The notes beneath the pieces were generated by a model that worked only from the letters and a program-made list of their open reading frames with translations, ran no database searches and had not been told where the DNA came from. DNA of 64,000 bases from Spirosoma sp. (GTDB lineage Bacteria > Bacteroidota > Bacteroidia > Cytophagales > Spirosomataceae): assembly GCF_026391055.1 (NCBI RefSeq), contig NZ_JAPLET010000009.1, forward strand, positions 124,001 to 188,000, given 5' to 3'. The position numbers and the translations under genes are program-made. Positions within the stretch are counted from its first letter, which is position 1. The number at the start of each line of letters is the position of its first letter. Below are positions 1-8,437 of the stretch, one piece after another.

Positions 1-188
1 TACAGGCAATGAGCCCCACGTCAATCGCTATTGCTACCCTCTTATTCAAACCCAGTGCCCTAAAAGAACAGCTCGATCTGCAATACGTCGGCTTCGAAAT
101 CGAAAACCGCTTCGTGCTGGGTTACGGCCTCGACTACGACGGCCTGGGGCGAAATACGAAGGAGATCTTTGTTCTTAAGGAGGAGTGA
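1..188 (+). CDS. hpt: hypoxanthine phosphoribosyltransferase, C-terminal part
   Basis: This is the 3' end of a gene that starts outside the window; the frame is open from base 3 to the TGA at 186-188. The encoded tail contains VGFEIENRF, then GYGLDYD and RNTKEIF. These match the C-terminal region of hypoxanthine/guanine phosphoribosyltransferases, where the aromatic and acidic residues close over the purine base. The enzyme salvages hypoxanthine and guanine to IMP and GMP using PRPP in the cytosol. It is convergent with nuoD. Upstream motifs such as the PRPP loop cannot be checked here. Confidence 0.85.
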   Translation, partial: QAMSPTSIAIATLLFKPSALKEQLDLQYVGFEIENRFVLGYGLDYDGLGRNTKEIFVLKEE

Positions 189-266
189 GGAGAAAGAAGG
201 GCTGGCGCATGAACGTTTGCTCGCGTCAGCAACTCCTCACTTCTCGCTCCTACCTCCTAATACTAC

Positions 267-1487
267 CTACCGATCCACCTCCCCCATCACTACGTCAATT
301 GACCCAATGATGGCGACCAGGTCGGCGAGCATGGCTCCTTTGCTGATTTCGCTGATGACCGACAGGTTATGGAAACAGCACGAACGGGCTTTGCAGCGTA
401 CGGGAATATCGGATTTCCCATCGGTGCGGAAGAAGAAACCCAACTCGCCTTTGGCACTTTCGGCGCGGGCGTAAAAATCCATCGCTTTCGGGCGAATTTT
501 CTTGGGCACAACGGCCTGCGGGTCGTAGTCGCGGGTACGTTTATGATCGCCCAGAAGCTGGTCGAGGCACTGTTCGATGATACGGATCGACTCGTGGCAC
601 TCCAGCACCCGAACGTTGTTCCGATCCCAGCAGTCGCCAACGGTGCCTACTTTGCCTTCGCCAATCGGGATATCGAAGTCCAATTCGGGGTAAACCGAAT
701 AGCCATCGACCCGGCGGAGGTCGTAGCGAAGGCCCGAACCCCGCAGCATGGGACCAGTACAGCCGTAGTCGATGGCTACTGCTAAAGGCAGTACGCCCAC
801 GTTAGCCGTTCGTTTCACGAAAATTTCGTTTTCAATAACGAGTTGTTGTAGCTCAACCAGCTTTGGCTTAAGGTAGTTGACAAACTCCCGGCATCGTTCT
901 TCAAATCCTACCGGCAGGTCGTAGAACAAGCCCCCTACCCAGATATAGTTGTACAGCATCCGGGCACCACTCACCCATTCTAGCATCCGCTGGATGTGTT
1001 CCCGGTCGCGCATGAGCCAGAGAAAGGGCGTGTAGGCGCCAATATCGAGTGCATACGTACCGACTCCCACGAAGTGCGCGGCAATCCGGTTCAGTTCGGC
1101 CACCAGCACCCGTATGTATTCGGTACGTTTGGGAATATCGTTCTCTATACCCAGCATACGCTCCACGCCCATCACAAACGCGTGCTCGGAATTCATAGCT
1201 GCTAGATAATCCAGCCGATCGACAAAGGGAATCGTCTGATTGAACGGGAGGTGTTGGGCGTGTTTTTCGAAACAGCGGTGCAGATACCCCAGGTGCGGGA
1301 CAACATCAACGATAATTTCGCCGTCCGTCACCACCTCAAACCGCAGAACGCCGTGCGTCGACGGGTGCTGCGGCCCCATGTTCAGGATCATCTCGCCTTC
1401 GGCAAGCATATCCGGCCGGTATACACTCGGCTCGGATGCTTTAAAGTGCCCCGGCGCATATTCGTATTGTATAGATTGTGTTGTCAT
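267..1487 (-). CDS. nuoD: NADH-quinone oxidoreductase subunit D
   Basis: A 406-residue protein of the 49-kDa complex I subunit family, full length for NuoD. It carries [13 protein letters not shown] near the N-terminus, [12 protein letters not shown], the NSEHAF segment, and a C-terminal [13 protein letters not shown]. NuoD lies in the peripheral arm and helps form the quinone-binding pocket with NuoB. I chose ATG at 1487 over a TTG four codons upstream at 1499, because the ATG gives the expected MTTQ start and the TTG lies inside a palindromic repeat. The gene stands alone: no nuoC lies upstream, where rpmG is divergent, and hpt is convergent downstream. It must be transcribed separately from other nuo genes, which are not in this window. 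Confidence 0.95.
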   Translation of the reverse strand: MTTQSIQYEYAPGHFKASEPSVYRPDMLAEGEMILNMGPQHPSTHGVLRFEVVTDGEIIVDVVPHLGYLHRCFEKHAQHLPFNQTIPFVDRLDYLAAMNSEHAFVMGVERMLGIENDIPKRTEYIRVLVAELNRIAAHFVGVGTYALDIGAYTPFLWLMRDREHIQRMLEWVSGARMLYNYIWVGGLFYDLPVGFEERCREFVNYLKPKLVELQQLVIENEIFVKRTANVGVLPLAVAIDYGCTGPMLRGSGLRYDLRRVDGYSVYPELDFDIPIGEGKVGTVGDCWDRNNVRVLECHESIRIIEQCLDQLLGDHKRTRDYDPQAVVPKKIRPKAMDFYARAESAKGELGFFFRTDGKSDIPVRCKARSCCFHNLSVISEISKGAMLADLVAIIGSIDVVMGEVDR

Positions 1488-1492
1488 CGTTT

Positions 1493-1554
1493 GTACCAAA
1501 CAGCCTCTGGCTGTTTGTATAAATCAACGCAAACAGCCAGAGGCTGTTTGGTAC
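1493..1554. repeat. paired palindromes (BIME-like), upstream of nuoD
   Basis: Two 25-base arms, 1493-1517 and 1530-1554, are perfect inverted copies around a 12-base spacer. Each arm is itself a palindrome: CAAACAGCC and GGCTGTTTG flank a 3-base centre. The segment can fold as one long hairpin or as two small ones, the architecture of paired REP elements. It lies just ahead of the nuoD ATG, so it would be in the nuoD leader. There is no T-tract. Confidence 0.8.
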
Positions 1555-1657
1555 GTAGCTACCCCAAAGGTCGAAAGTGAGTGTCCGAAAGCCAAACGTT
1601 AGCGAACTTTTCTATAGTCATCCAGGCAAAATCAGACTTTTTTTTCTAACAAGCTCT

Positions 1658-1687
1658 TTGTCAAGTAAAAGACATTTCGTACCTTTG
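1658..1687 (+). promoter_or_regulatory. Bacteroidota-type promoter for rpmG
   Basis: TTG at 1658-1660, a 19-base spacer, and TACCTTTG at 1680-1687 match the Bacteroidota primary-sigma consensus of a -33 TTG and a -7 TAnnTTTG. The -7 box ends 30 bases before the rpmG ATG. Confidence 0.75.
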
Positions 1688-1717
1688 CGCTCCTTATCGA
1701 GAAAACGAACTTTAGCA

Positions 1718-1903
1718 ATGGCAAAGAAAGGCGCCAATAGAATCCAGGTTATTCTGGAATGCACCGAGCAGAAAGACAGCGGTGTTCCCGGCATGTCCCG
1801 GTACATTACTACGAAAAACCGGAAAAATACGCCGGCTCGTATCGAGCGGAAGAAGTACAATCCGTTCCTTAAGAAAGTAACGCTGCACAAAGAAATTAAA
1901 TAG
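1718..1903 (+). CDS. rpmG: 50S ribosomal protein L33
   Basis: A 61-residue basic protein beginning [16 protein letters not shown] and containing [14 protein letters not shown] and YNPFLKK, the hallmark segments of L33. It belongs to the large ribosomal subunit near the E site. The ATG at 1718 sits a short leader away from a strong promoter. The zinc-binding cysteine pairs of the C+ form are absent; a single cysteine remains. It is followed after 96 bases by the DUF4295 gene, then ftsY, a common Bacteroidota order. The usual upstream partner rpmB (L28) is not here, and the space up to nuoD is too small to hold it. Confidence 0.95.
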   Translation: MAKKGANRIQVILECTEQKDSGVPGMSRYITTKNRKNTPARIERKKYNPFLKKVTLHKEIK

Positions 1904-1924
1904 GTTTTAGGTTTATCGTTTTCT

Positions 1925-1987
1925 GTTTACGGTGGGTAGAGTCAATCTGCTTCCGCACTCGAAAACGGAGGGCCGTAAACCGTAAAC
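1925..1987. repeat. short inverted repeat between rpmG and DUF4295 gene
   Basis: GTTTACGGT at 1925-1933 and ACCGTAAAC at 1979-1987 are perfect inverted copies separated by 45 bases. No T-tract follows, so this may be an mRNA-processing or stabilising structure between two ribosome-linked genes. It could also be chance. Confidence 0.4.
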
Positions 1988-1999
1988 TACAAAAAGACA

Positions 2000-2155
2000 A
2001 TGGCAAAAAAGGTAGTTGCAACCCTGAAAACGAAGGATAACGGCAAGGCGTTCGCCAAAATTATCAAAGCCGTTAAATCGCCTAAAACTGGCGCCTATAC
2101 CTTCAAAGAAGAAATGGTCCCGGTTGACGAAGTACAGGCTGCGCTGAAAAGCTAG
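2000..2155 (+). CDS. DUF4295 family small basic protein
   Basis: A 51-residue lysine-rich protein beginning MAKKVVATLKTKDNGK and ending VDEVQAALKS. Length, composition and position directly after rpmG fit the DUF4295 family, found in Bacteroidota next to ribosomal protein genes. The function is unknown; a ribosome-associated role is inferred only from location and charge. It has 17 lysine or arginine-type basic positions at most by eye, no cysteine and no membrane segment. A strong intrinsic terminator follows, closing the transcription unit. Confidence 0.85.
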   Translation: MAKKVVATLKTKDNGKAFAKIIKAVKSPKTGAYTFKEEMVPVDEVQAALKS

Positions 2156-2191
2156 GCATTGAATAAGTCAGCTTCCTGCACGAAGACATTT

Positions 2192-2231
2192 GTCCCACAG
2201 CCTTGTAAGGTTCTGTGGGACTTTTTTTATT
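2192..2231 (+). terminator. intrinsic terminator after rpmG-DUF4295 unit
   Basis: GTCCCACAG at 2192-2200 pairs with CTGTGGGAC at 2213-2221, extended by CC/GG inside the loop, and is followed by a run of seven T. It separates the ribosomal unit from ftsY. Confidence 0.9.
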
Positions 2232-2331
2232 AAAAAATAGTTAAGGCAGATAGCGAGACAGCCAGCCATGACTTAACCGGAAAACGCTACCCGATCTGAC
2301 TACTAACTGACCAATTCACTGACTCTGCCTT

Positions 2332-3288
2332 ATGGCCCTATTTGGTTTATTCTCGAAAGAAAAGAAAGAAACGCTCGACAAAGGTCTGGAGAAAACAAAA
2401 GATAGTTTTTTCTCAAAACTCGGTCGGGCGGTTGTTGGTAAATCGACCGTCGACGAAGACGTGCTGGATGAAGTCGAAAACGTGCTTATCTCCTCCGACG
2501 TTGGCGTTGAAACCACAGTAAAAATAATTCGACGGATTGAAGAACGCGTAGCCCGTGATAAATACGTAGGCACCGATGAACTCGACCGAATCCTCCGCGA
2601 AGAAATTGCCGCTTTACTTTCCGATAATAATACAGTCGATGTGGCAGACGACTTCGCGCTGCCTACCGGCATAAAGCCTTACGTCATTATGGTGGTGGGC
2701 GTAAACGGCGTTGGCAAAACAACCACCATTGGCAAACTGGCGGCCCAATTCCACAAGCGGGGTAAAAAAGTAGTACTCGGCGCGGGCGATACGTTCCGGG
2801 CAGCCGCTGTTGACCAGCTTAAGCTCTGGGGCGAGCGGGTGGGCGTTCCGGTAATTTCACACGGCATGAACACAGATCCCTCGGCAGTGGCCTTCGACGC
2901 GGTAAAAAAAGCTACCGAAATCGGTGCCGACGTGGTCATCATTGACACCGCCGGACGACTGCATACGAAGATCAACCTGATGAATGAGCTGACCAAAATA
3001 AAACGGGTCATGCAAAAGTTCACGTCCGAAGCGCCCCACGAAGTATTGTTAGTACTCGACGGCTCGACCGGGCAAAACGCTTTTATTCAGGCGACGGAGT
3101 TCACCAAAGCTACCGAAGTAACGGCACTGGCCATTACCAAACTGGATGGCACGGCTAAGGGGGGCGTAGTGATCGGCATTTCGGACCAGTTCAAGATTCC
3201 GGTCAAATACATCGGCGTTGGTGAGAAGATCGACGATTTGCAGACCTTCAATAAGATGGAGTTCGTGGATTCGTTCTTTAAGAAATGA
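2332..3288 (+). CDS. ftsY: signal recognition particle receptor FtsY
   Basis: A 318-residue SRP-family GTPase. A short acidic/basic N-domain (residues 1-110) precedes the G-domain: G1 loop GVNGVGKT (123-130), DTFRAAA (153-159), G3 DTAGR (205-209) and G4 TKLD (269-272) followed by GTAKGG. FtsY docks ribosome-SRP complexes at the inner membrane and hands nascent membrane proteins to SecYEG. As in other Bacteroidota, it lacks the long acidic A-domain of the Escherichia coli protein. It lies downstream of a terminator, so it probably has its own promoter, which I could not place. Confidence 0.97.
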   Translation: MALFGLFSKEKKETLDKGLEKTKDSFFSKLGRAVVGKSTVDEDVLDEVENVLISSDVGVETTVKIIRRIEERVARDKYVGTDELDRILREEIAALLSDNNTVDVADDFALPTGIKPYVIMVVGVNGVGKTTTIGKLAAQFHKRGKKVVLGAGDTFRAAAVDQLKLWGERVGVPVISHGMNTDPSAVAFDAVKKATEIGADVVIIDTAGRLHTKINLMNELTKIKRVMQKFTSEAPHEVLLVLDGSTGQNAFIQATEFTKATEVTALAITKLDGTAKGGVVIGISDQFKIPVKYIGVGEKIDDLQTFNKMEFVDSFFKK

Positions 3289-3291
3289 TAG

Positions 3292-3473
3292 TTACGAATA
3301 GCACAGGACGCCCAGATTAGTCAATCGGAAGAAAAACCGAAATTAGGGCTGATTGCTTACGAAGAGTATGAAGCTCTGCAAAGAGTCTGGCTTCATTTGA
3401 CAGTTTTGACGACTTTCATGACTATACCCGTGCGCTGAAGAGACCACTTCGTGGCACTCGCTTGATGAAGTAA
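3292..3473 (+). pseudogene. possible decayed small gene between ftsY and the next gene
   Basis: Two overlapping open stretches without a start codon look like one frameshifted coding segment. The first frame (3292-3438) reads EEKPKLGLIAYEEYEALQ near its middle. The second (open from 3372, stop TAA 3471-3473) reads SFDSFDDFHDYTRALK. The YEEYEAL piece recalls antitoxin C-terminal segments, but this is a weak resemblance and I do not assign a family. Plain non-coding DNA is the alternative. Confidence 0.25.
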
Positions 3474-3489
3474 AAAGGGAAATCGGATT

Positions 3490-4005
3490 ATGAGTAACAC
3501 CATTCTGAGATTTGTAGGCAAGAGATCAATCTTATTTCTGGTCAGTCTCTTAGTCATATCTCTTTCGTTGTCCGTTTCAGCCCAAAAAGCACCCCGACGC
3601 AAAGTAGCTAAAGCCGTGACAAAACAGGGAATATGCGGTGTCGTTCGGGAGAAGCGCGGCAACTACATGCCCAGCCCCGACTCGCCCCGGCAAAATCCGG
3701 ATGGATCGCCCGTGGTGCGTGAGGTGCTGATTTTTCCGCTGTTGAACATGAATCAGGTAGAAGCCGGCGAAAACGGATTTATCAACTCAGTGGGAGACGC
3801 TAAACCCGTTAAAACTGTTACGTCAGGCAAGGACGGCAAATTTTGCGTGAGTCTTCCTATTGGCCAATACACCGTTATGGTTCGGGAGCCGAAGGGGCTA
3901 TACGCCAACCTCTCCGACAGTCAGGGCAACATTTTTCCGGTCAGCGTTCAGAAGAGCAAGTCCATTTCTGTAACGGTCGATATTACGCACCAGGCGGTGT
4001 TTTGA
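3490..4005 (+). CDS. secreted protein with carboxypeptidase-regulatory-like domain
   Basis: A 171-residue protein with a clear signal peptide: KR, a hydrophobic core ILFLVSLLVISLSLSV, then an SAQ cleavage site near residue 32. The mature part has a beta-rich region around residues 55-165 (ICGVVREKRGNYMP, then GKFCVSLPIGQYTVMVRE). This resembles the transthyretin-like carboxypeptidase regulatory fold common in Bacteroidota envelope proteins. Two cysteines could form a disulfide. Five bases before the next ATG suggest cotranscription with it. The function is unknown; a structural or binding role in the periplasm or on the surface is likely. Confidence 0.7.
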   Translation: MSNTILRFVGKRSILFLVSLLVISLSLSVSAQKAPRRKVAKAVTKQGICGVVREKRGNYMPSPDSPRQNPDGSPVVREVLIFPLLNMNQVEAGENGFINSVGDAKPVKTVTSGKDGKFCVSLPIGQYTVMVREPKGLYANLSDSQGNIFPVSVQKSKSISVTVDITHQAVF

Positions 4006-4009
4006 ACCG

Positions 4010-4699
4010 ATGGAAACATTTTTCATTCTGTTTGTCCTTGTATTTGTGCCAGCGGGCTGGTTTCTCGTTCGTGCACTACGATATACCGACGAGACCGTTG
4101 GCGAAAACTCGCCTTTGTACAAAGAACGAACCTACCAGTTCTCGGCCTCCCGGTATTTTCTCGGCTTCTTTAAGCTACTCATGGCTGTTGTTCTGGTCGA
4201 AATGATTGGGCTTTCGTTTATACTAACAAAGCAAGTCATTGCGCATACCCCATCGCCTTTCCCCCTTGCATGGCTTGTATTGGTTTTTGCTGCGTTTGTC
4301 GTCTTGCTGGCCCTTTTCTTCTACATCGACTGGCAGTACTGGACAATTACCCGGAACGTCAGCGTTACCCTCAATCCGTTTCAACCCAGCATATTCGTTG
4401 ACAATCCACAGTACTATAGTACGCTCACGCCCGACAATGTAGTCCGAATTGAGCGGCATGTAAAGAAGACATCGACTAGTAAAGACCCACTAAGCAACTA
4501 CGGGTATTACCTGTTTTATACGAATGACGGGCAGATTACCCGGATCAACAGCATCTTTTTTGATGATCTCGAATTTCTGGAACGCTTCTTTTCAACCGTA
4601 CCGAACACAATCGTCTACCATCGGATACCCTGGATTACCGATTGCACCCAGGCCGGAAATCCCATAGCACCGAACTTTGCAGCTTACCCTGAGCGTTAG
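4010..4699 (+). CDS. membrane protein of unknown function
   Basis: A 229-residue protein with three predicted membrane helices: residues 1-23 (starting METFFILFVLVFV), about 48-72 and about 80-105. A soluble C-terminal half follows. This half contains NPQYYSTLTPDNVVRIERH and YGYYLFYTNDGQITRINS, alternating strand-like segments that resemble a bacterial PH-like fold; that is inference only. It starts 4 bases after the upstream stop codon, so the two are probably translated from one mRNA. I do not recognise a named family. Confidence 0.6.
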   Translation: METFFILFVLVFVPAGWFLVRALRYTDETVGENSPLYKERTYQFSASRYFLGFFKLLMAVVLVEMIGLSFILTKQVIAHTPSPFPLAWLVLVFAAFVVLLALFFYIDWQYWTITRNVSVTLNPFQPSIFVDNPQYYSTLTPDNVVRIERHVKKTSTSKDPLSNYGYYLFYTNDGQITRINSIFFDDLEFLERFFSTVPNTIVYHRIPWITDCTQAGNPIAPNFAAYPER

Positions 4700-4731
4700 G
4701 GAGTACTGATGCTCTGAAACATATATCTGTT

Positions 4732-6045
4732 TTGAAAACCAAAGGAATACGTACCAATAAAATCAATATCGTCACGCTTGGTTGCTCGAAGAACCTGGTG
4801 GATTCGGAAGTGCTGTTTACGCAACTCAAGGGCAATGGCATGAACGTGACGCACGAATCGAAGAAAGACGACGCCAACATCGTTGTCATCAATACCTGCG
4901 GCTTTATCGATAACGCTAAAGAAGAATCCATCAACACCATTCTGCGGTATGTCGATGCTAAAGAAGCCGGTATTGTGGACAAGGTTTATGTGACGGGCTG
5001 CCTTTCGCACCGCTACAAAGACGAACTCGAAGTGGAAATGCCGACCGTCGATGCCTGGTTTGGCACCAACGAACTCCCCCGGATGCTGAAAACGCTGCGG
5101 GCCGATTACAAGCACGAACTCGTGGGCGAACGCCTGCTCACCACGCCTGCCCATTTCGCGTATCTTAAAATTGCCGAAGGCTGCGATCGGCCCTGCTCCT
5201 TCTGCGCCATTCCGCTGATGCGCGGTGGCCATGTGTCGCGACCCATCGAAGAACTGCTGACCGAAGCCCGGTCGCTGGCCCGGCGCGGTACGAAAGAGCT
5301 GATTCTGATTGCCCAAGACCTAACATACTACGGCCTCGACCTCTATAAAAAACGCAACCTCGCCGACCTCATCGACCAACTGGCCGACGTGGAGGGTATC
5401 GACTGGATTCGGTTGCAGTATGCCTACCCATCGGGGTTTCCAATGGATATACTGGACGTGATGCGCAACCGGCCCAACGTCTGTAATTACCTCGACATGC
5501 CGCTGCAAACCGGCTCCACCGAGTTGCTGAAGCTTATGCGCCGGGGTATTACGCGGGAGAAAACTGAAAGTCTGATCGAAACCATTCGGGAGAAAGTGCC
5601 GGACATCACCCTCCGCACCACCCTGATTGTGGGTCACCCCGGCGAAACGGAGGCCATGTTTCAGGAAACGTACGATTTTGTGGAGCGCATGCGCTTCGAC
5701 CGGCTGGGCGTATTTACGTACTCGCACGAGGACGACACCCACTCCTACACCATGCCCGACGATATTCCGGCCGACATCAAGCAGGAACGCGCCGATGAAC
5801 TGATGGACGTACAACAGGGTATTTCGCAGGAGTTGAACCAGCAGAAAGTAGGCAAAACCTATAAAGTGCTGTTCGACCGGAAAGAAGGCGGTTATTTCAT
5901 TGGCCGCACCGAAGCCGACTCGCCCGAAGTGGATAATGAAGTACTCGTGCCCGCCACCCAGTATGTTCGACTCGGTGACTTCGCCAACGTGCGCATCGAC
6001 CGGGCCGAGGAATTTGATTTATACGGAGAAGTTGTCAGTGTGTAA
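4732..6045 (+). CDS. rimO: ribosomal protein S12 methylthiotransferase RimO
   Basis: A 437-residue radical-SAM methylthiotransferase. The N-terminal UPF0004 domain carries cysteines at 18, 56 and 90 that bind the auxiliary [4Fe-4S] cluster. The radical-SAM motif CDRPCSFC is at 151-158, and a TRAM-like RNA-binding domain occupies the last ~65 residues. RimO adds a methylthio group to the conserved aspartate of S12. The start is a TTG at 4732: no in-frame ATG lies between it and an upstream stop, and the resulting N-terminus MKTKGIRTNKINIVTLGCSKN matches relatives as I remember them. No methionine occurs before the first cluster cysteine. Confidence 0.93.
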   Translation: MKTKGIRTNKINIVTLGCSKNLVDSEVLFTQLKGNGMNVTHESKKDDANIVVINTCGFIDNAKEESINTILRYVDAKEAGIVDKVYVTGCLSHRYKDELEVEMPTVDAWFGTNELPRMLKTLRADYKHELVGERLLTTPAHFAYLKIAEGCDRPCSFCAIPLMRGGHVSRPIEELLTEARSLARRGTKELILIAQDLTYYGLDLYKKRNLADLIDQLADVEGIDWIRLQYAYPSGFPMDILDVMRNRPNVCNYLDMPLQTGSTELLKLMRRGITREKTESLIETIREKVPDITLRTTLIVGHPGETEAMFQETYDFVERMRFDRLGVFTYSHEDDTHSYTMPDDIPADIKQERADELMDVQQGISQELNQQKVGKTYKVLFDRKEGGYFIGRTEADSPEVDNEVLVPATQYVRLGDFANVRIDRAEEFDLYGEVVSV

Positions 6046-6072
6046 TACGCTTTTAGTTTTTTGCTTTAATAT

Positions 6073-6096
6073 AGCCCACGACTTAAGTCGTGGGCT
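6073..6096. repeat. 24-bp perfect palindrome (REP-like)
   Basis: A perfect palindrome without a spacer; the left half is AGCCCACGACTT. It lies between rimO and bshC with no T-tract behind it. Its compact, GC-arm and TTAA-centre layout suggests a dispersed REP-type element, but only one copy is present in this window. Confidence 0.75.
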
Positions 6097-6168
6097 GAAC
6101 AACTTCCCATCGAACCTTGCCGGATTTTTCGTTGTTAAAAACCGGTAACCGCAACCCCCGCCCTCCGC

Positions 6169-7716
6169 ATGGACTGTCAGTACCTGCCGCTGGCCTCAAC
6201 CGGCCAGTTCTCTTCCCTATTCCTTGATTACATTTCCAATAAAGACAGTTTAAAACCCTTTTACGGTCGTTTTCCGGATGTAGCTGCCTTTGAGGGGCAG
6301 CTTACCGACAAGACCTTCGATGCCGACAGCCGGAGGATCTTGGTCGATACGCTGGAGCGACAATACCAGCACATAGCCGTAAAGCCGGATGTGTCGACGC
6401 TGCTTCAGCCCAACACCTTTACGGTTACCACGGGGCACCAGCTCAACATCTTCAGCGGGCCGCTTTATATCATTTACAAACTGATTACCACCATTAAGCT
6501 GGCCCGTAAGCTGAAGGAAACTTACCCGTCGTACAACTTCGTGCCGGTGTACTGGATGGCTACTGAAGACCATGATTTTGCCGAAATCAACCATTTTTCG
6601 TTGATGGGCAATCAGTACGTCTGGGAAACCGAACAACGGGGCGCGGTTGGCCGGATGAATCCCAAAGAGCTGAAAACCCTTTTCGCGCAGATTCCGGAAA
6701 AACTGGCTCTGTTTGAAGAGGCTTACCTGAAACACGATACCCTGGCCGATGCTACCCGCTATTATGTCAACGAGTTGTTCGGTGCCGAAGGATTAATTTG
6801 TCTGGATGCCGATGATTCGGCATTGAAACGTGTTTTTGCCCCCGTCATGCGCGATGAACTGACCAATCAGCAATCGGGCGAGCTTGTGAACAAACGAACG
6901 GAAGAACTGGCATCACTGGGTTATAAAACCGTAATTGCCCCTCGCGACATCAACCTGTTTTTCCTTGATGATCAGCTTCGGGAACGGATCGAACGCAGGG
7001 AAGATAACACCTATCAGGTATTACACACGAAGCAGACCTTTTCGGAAAGTGAAATTCTGAAACTACTGGATGAACATCCGGAGAAATTCAGCCCGAATGT
7101 CGTATTACGGCCCTTGTATCAGGAAACGATCTTACCGAATCTGGCGTATATCGGCGGACCTTCGGAAGTGCCTTACTGGCTGCAGTTGAAGAGCGTATTC
7201 GAGCACTATCAAACACCGTTTCCAATACTGATGCCCCGTAATTTTGCCATGTACGTACCGTCGGTAAGTGCCAAACGTGTTGCTAAGCTTGGCCTTACGC
7301 CCGAGCAGCTTTTTCAGGACACACGTACCCTCAAGCGGGAGTTTGTCGACAACCATACCCGTCACACGCTCAAGTTTGATAACGAAAATAAGACCGTCAA
7401 TAAAGCGCTGGACGCCATTCTACACAAAGCACAGATGGTCGACCCGACGCTGGAACGGGCCGTTCTGGCCGAAACAAAACGGTTTGCCGACGCGGTTGCC
7501 CGACTGGAAAAGAAGATGCGACGTGCCGAAGAACGGAATCAGGAAGTGGGTATCCGGCATCTGCTGGCTGTCAAAAATGAGCTTTTCCCGAACGGTGGGC
7601 TACAGGAACGCAGTGAAAACTTCCTGACTTTCACCCTCAACGACCGTCAGTTTCTGCCAAAGATGCTGGACGCATTTGACCCCTTCGACTACCGAATGCA
7701 GCTTTGCCTCCAGTAA
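6169..7716 (+). CDS. bshC: bacillithiol biosynthesis cysteine-adding enzyme BshC
   Basis: A 515-residue protein of the BshC family, of the expected length. It has the TGHQLNIFSGPLYIIYK segment near residues 85-105, VPVYWMATEDHDFAEI around 125-140, ARMTT-independent Rossmann-like core, GGPSEVPYWLQLK in the middle and a long coiled-coil stretch near the C-terminus (AVARLEKKMRRAEERNQ). BshC ligates cysteine to glucosaminyl-malate, the last step of bacillithiol synthesis, in the cytosol. bshA and bshB are not in this window. The 5-formyl-THF cyclo-ligase gene follows 48 bases later on the same strand. Confidence 0.92.
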   Translation: MDCQYLPLASTGQFSSLFLDYISNKDSLKPFYGRFPDVAAFEGQLTDKTFDADSRRILVDTLERQYQHIAVKPDVSTLLQPNTFTVTTGHQLNIFSGPLYIIYKLITTIKLARKLKETYPSYNFVPVYWMATEDHDFAEINHFSLMGNQYVWETEQRGAVGRMNPKELKTLFAQIPEKLALFEEAYLKHDTLADATRYYVNELFGAEGLICLDADDSALKRVFAPVMRDELTNQQSGELVNKRTEELASLGYKTVIAPRDINLFFLDDQLRERIERREDNTYQVLHTKQTFSESEILKLLDEHPEKFSPNVVLRPLYQETILPNLAYIGGPSEVPYWLQLKSVFEHYQTPFPILMPRNFAMYVPSVSAKRVAKLGLTPEQLFQDTRTLKREFVDNHTRHTLKFDNENKTVNKALDAILHKAQMVDPTLERAVLAETKRFADAVARLEKKMRRAEERNQEVGIRHLLAVKNELFPNGGLQERSENFLTFTLNDRQFLPKMLDAFDPFDYRMQLCLQ

Positions 7717-7764
7717 TAGTGAGCCTGGCAGGCCAACTGTTAAGTAGATCAACGTAGATCATTT

Positions 7765-8358
7765 ATGACTAAATCTGCGCTCCGGCAGACTTTCCTTGCC
7801 CAACGTAAAGCCTTAACTATCGATGAGGTAGCTTACCGCAGCGAACTCATTGCCGGTCACTTTTTTGCCTACCTGGAGAAAAATAACCTTGTCGATGCGT
7901 CTACAATCATTCACACCTTTCTGCCCATAAAAGAGCGTAAAGAAGTGAACACCTGGGCCATCATCGAGCTGATCTGGCTGTCGTTTCCGCACATACACAT
8001 CAGCGTACCGGTTACGGACGAGTACAATCAGCAATTACTGAATTACACCATTTTTCCCGGTACACCGCTAGTCAAAAACCGGCTGGGCATCCCTGAACCG
8101 GCCATCGGAAGCCGATACGAAACGGAGCTTGAGCAGATCAGCATTGTACTCGTACCACTATTGACCTTCGATAAACGGGGGCATCGCGTTGGGTACGGCG
8201 GTGGTTACTACGACCGGTTTCTGGCGGACAGCGTCCCCCATAGCCGAAAAATTGGGGTTTCCCTCTTCGACCCGGTGAATCAGATTGAGGGTGTTGAGCT
8301 CACCGATGTCAAACTGGATGTTTGTCTTACACCTGAGCAGATGTATCGCTTCGATTAA
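7765..8358 (+). CDS. 5-formyltetrahydrofolate cyclo-ligase
   Basis: A 197-residue protein of the MTHFS family, which converts 5-formyl-THF to 5,10-methenyl-THF with ATP. The N-terminus has the basic [13 protein letters not shown] motif. The signature [11 protein letters not shown] is at 143-153, preceded by [14 protein letters not shown]. Length is normal for the family. It lies 48 bases after bshC and may be cotranscribed with it, though the functions are not directly linked. The protein is cytosolic with no membrane segment. Confidence 0.92.
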   Translation: MTKSALRQTFLAQRKALTIDEVAYRSELIAGHFFAYLEKNNLVDASTIIHTFLPIKERKEVNTWAIIELIWLSFPHIHISVPVTDEYNQQLLNYTIFPGTPLVKNRLGIPEPAIGSRYETELEQISIVLVPLLTFDKRGHRVGYGGGYYDRFLADSVPHSRKIGVSLFDPVNQIEGVELTDVKLDVCLTPEQMYRFD

Positions 8359-8412
8359 GAATATTTAATCAGGGTTTATTTACTTTTTAATATGAGCAGT
8401 CGTTGATTTTTT

Positions 8413-8420
8413 TATCTTTC
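8413..8420 (+). promoter_or_regulatory. possible -7 box
   Basis: TATCTTTC matches seven of the eight positions of TAnnTTTG and lies 18 bases ahead of the ATG at 8438. I did not find a clear TTG at the proper distance. Confidence 0.35.
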
Positions 8421-8437
8421 TAAAAAGAACTACGGCC

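Noticed and set aside
1577..1717. A longer, 108-residue version of L33 starting upstream
   Set aside because: The extra residues span the promoter; the ATG at 1718 gives the standard L33 N-terminus and length.
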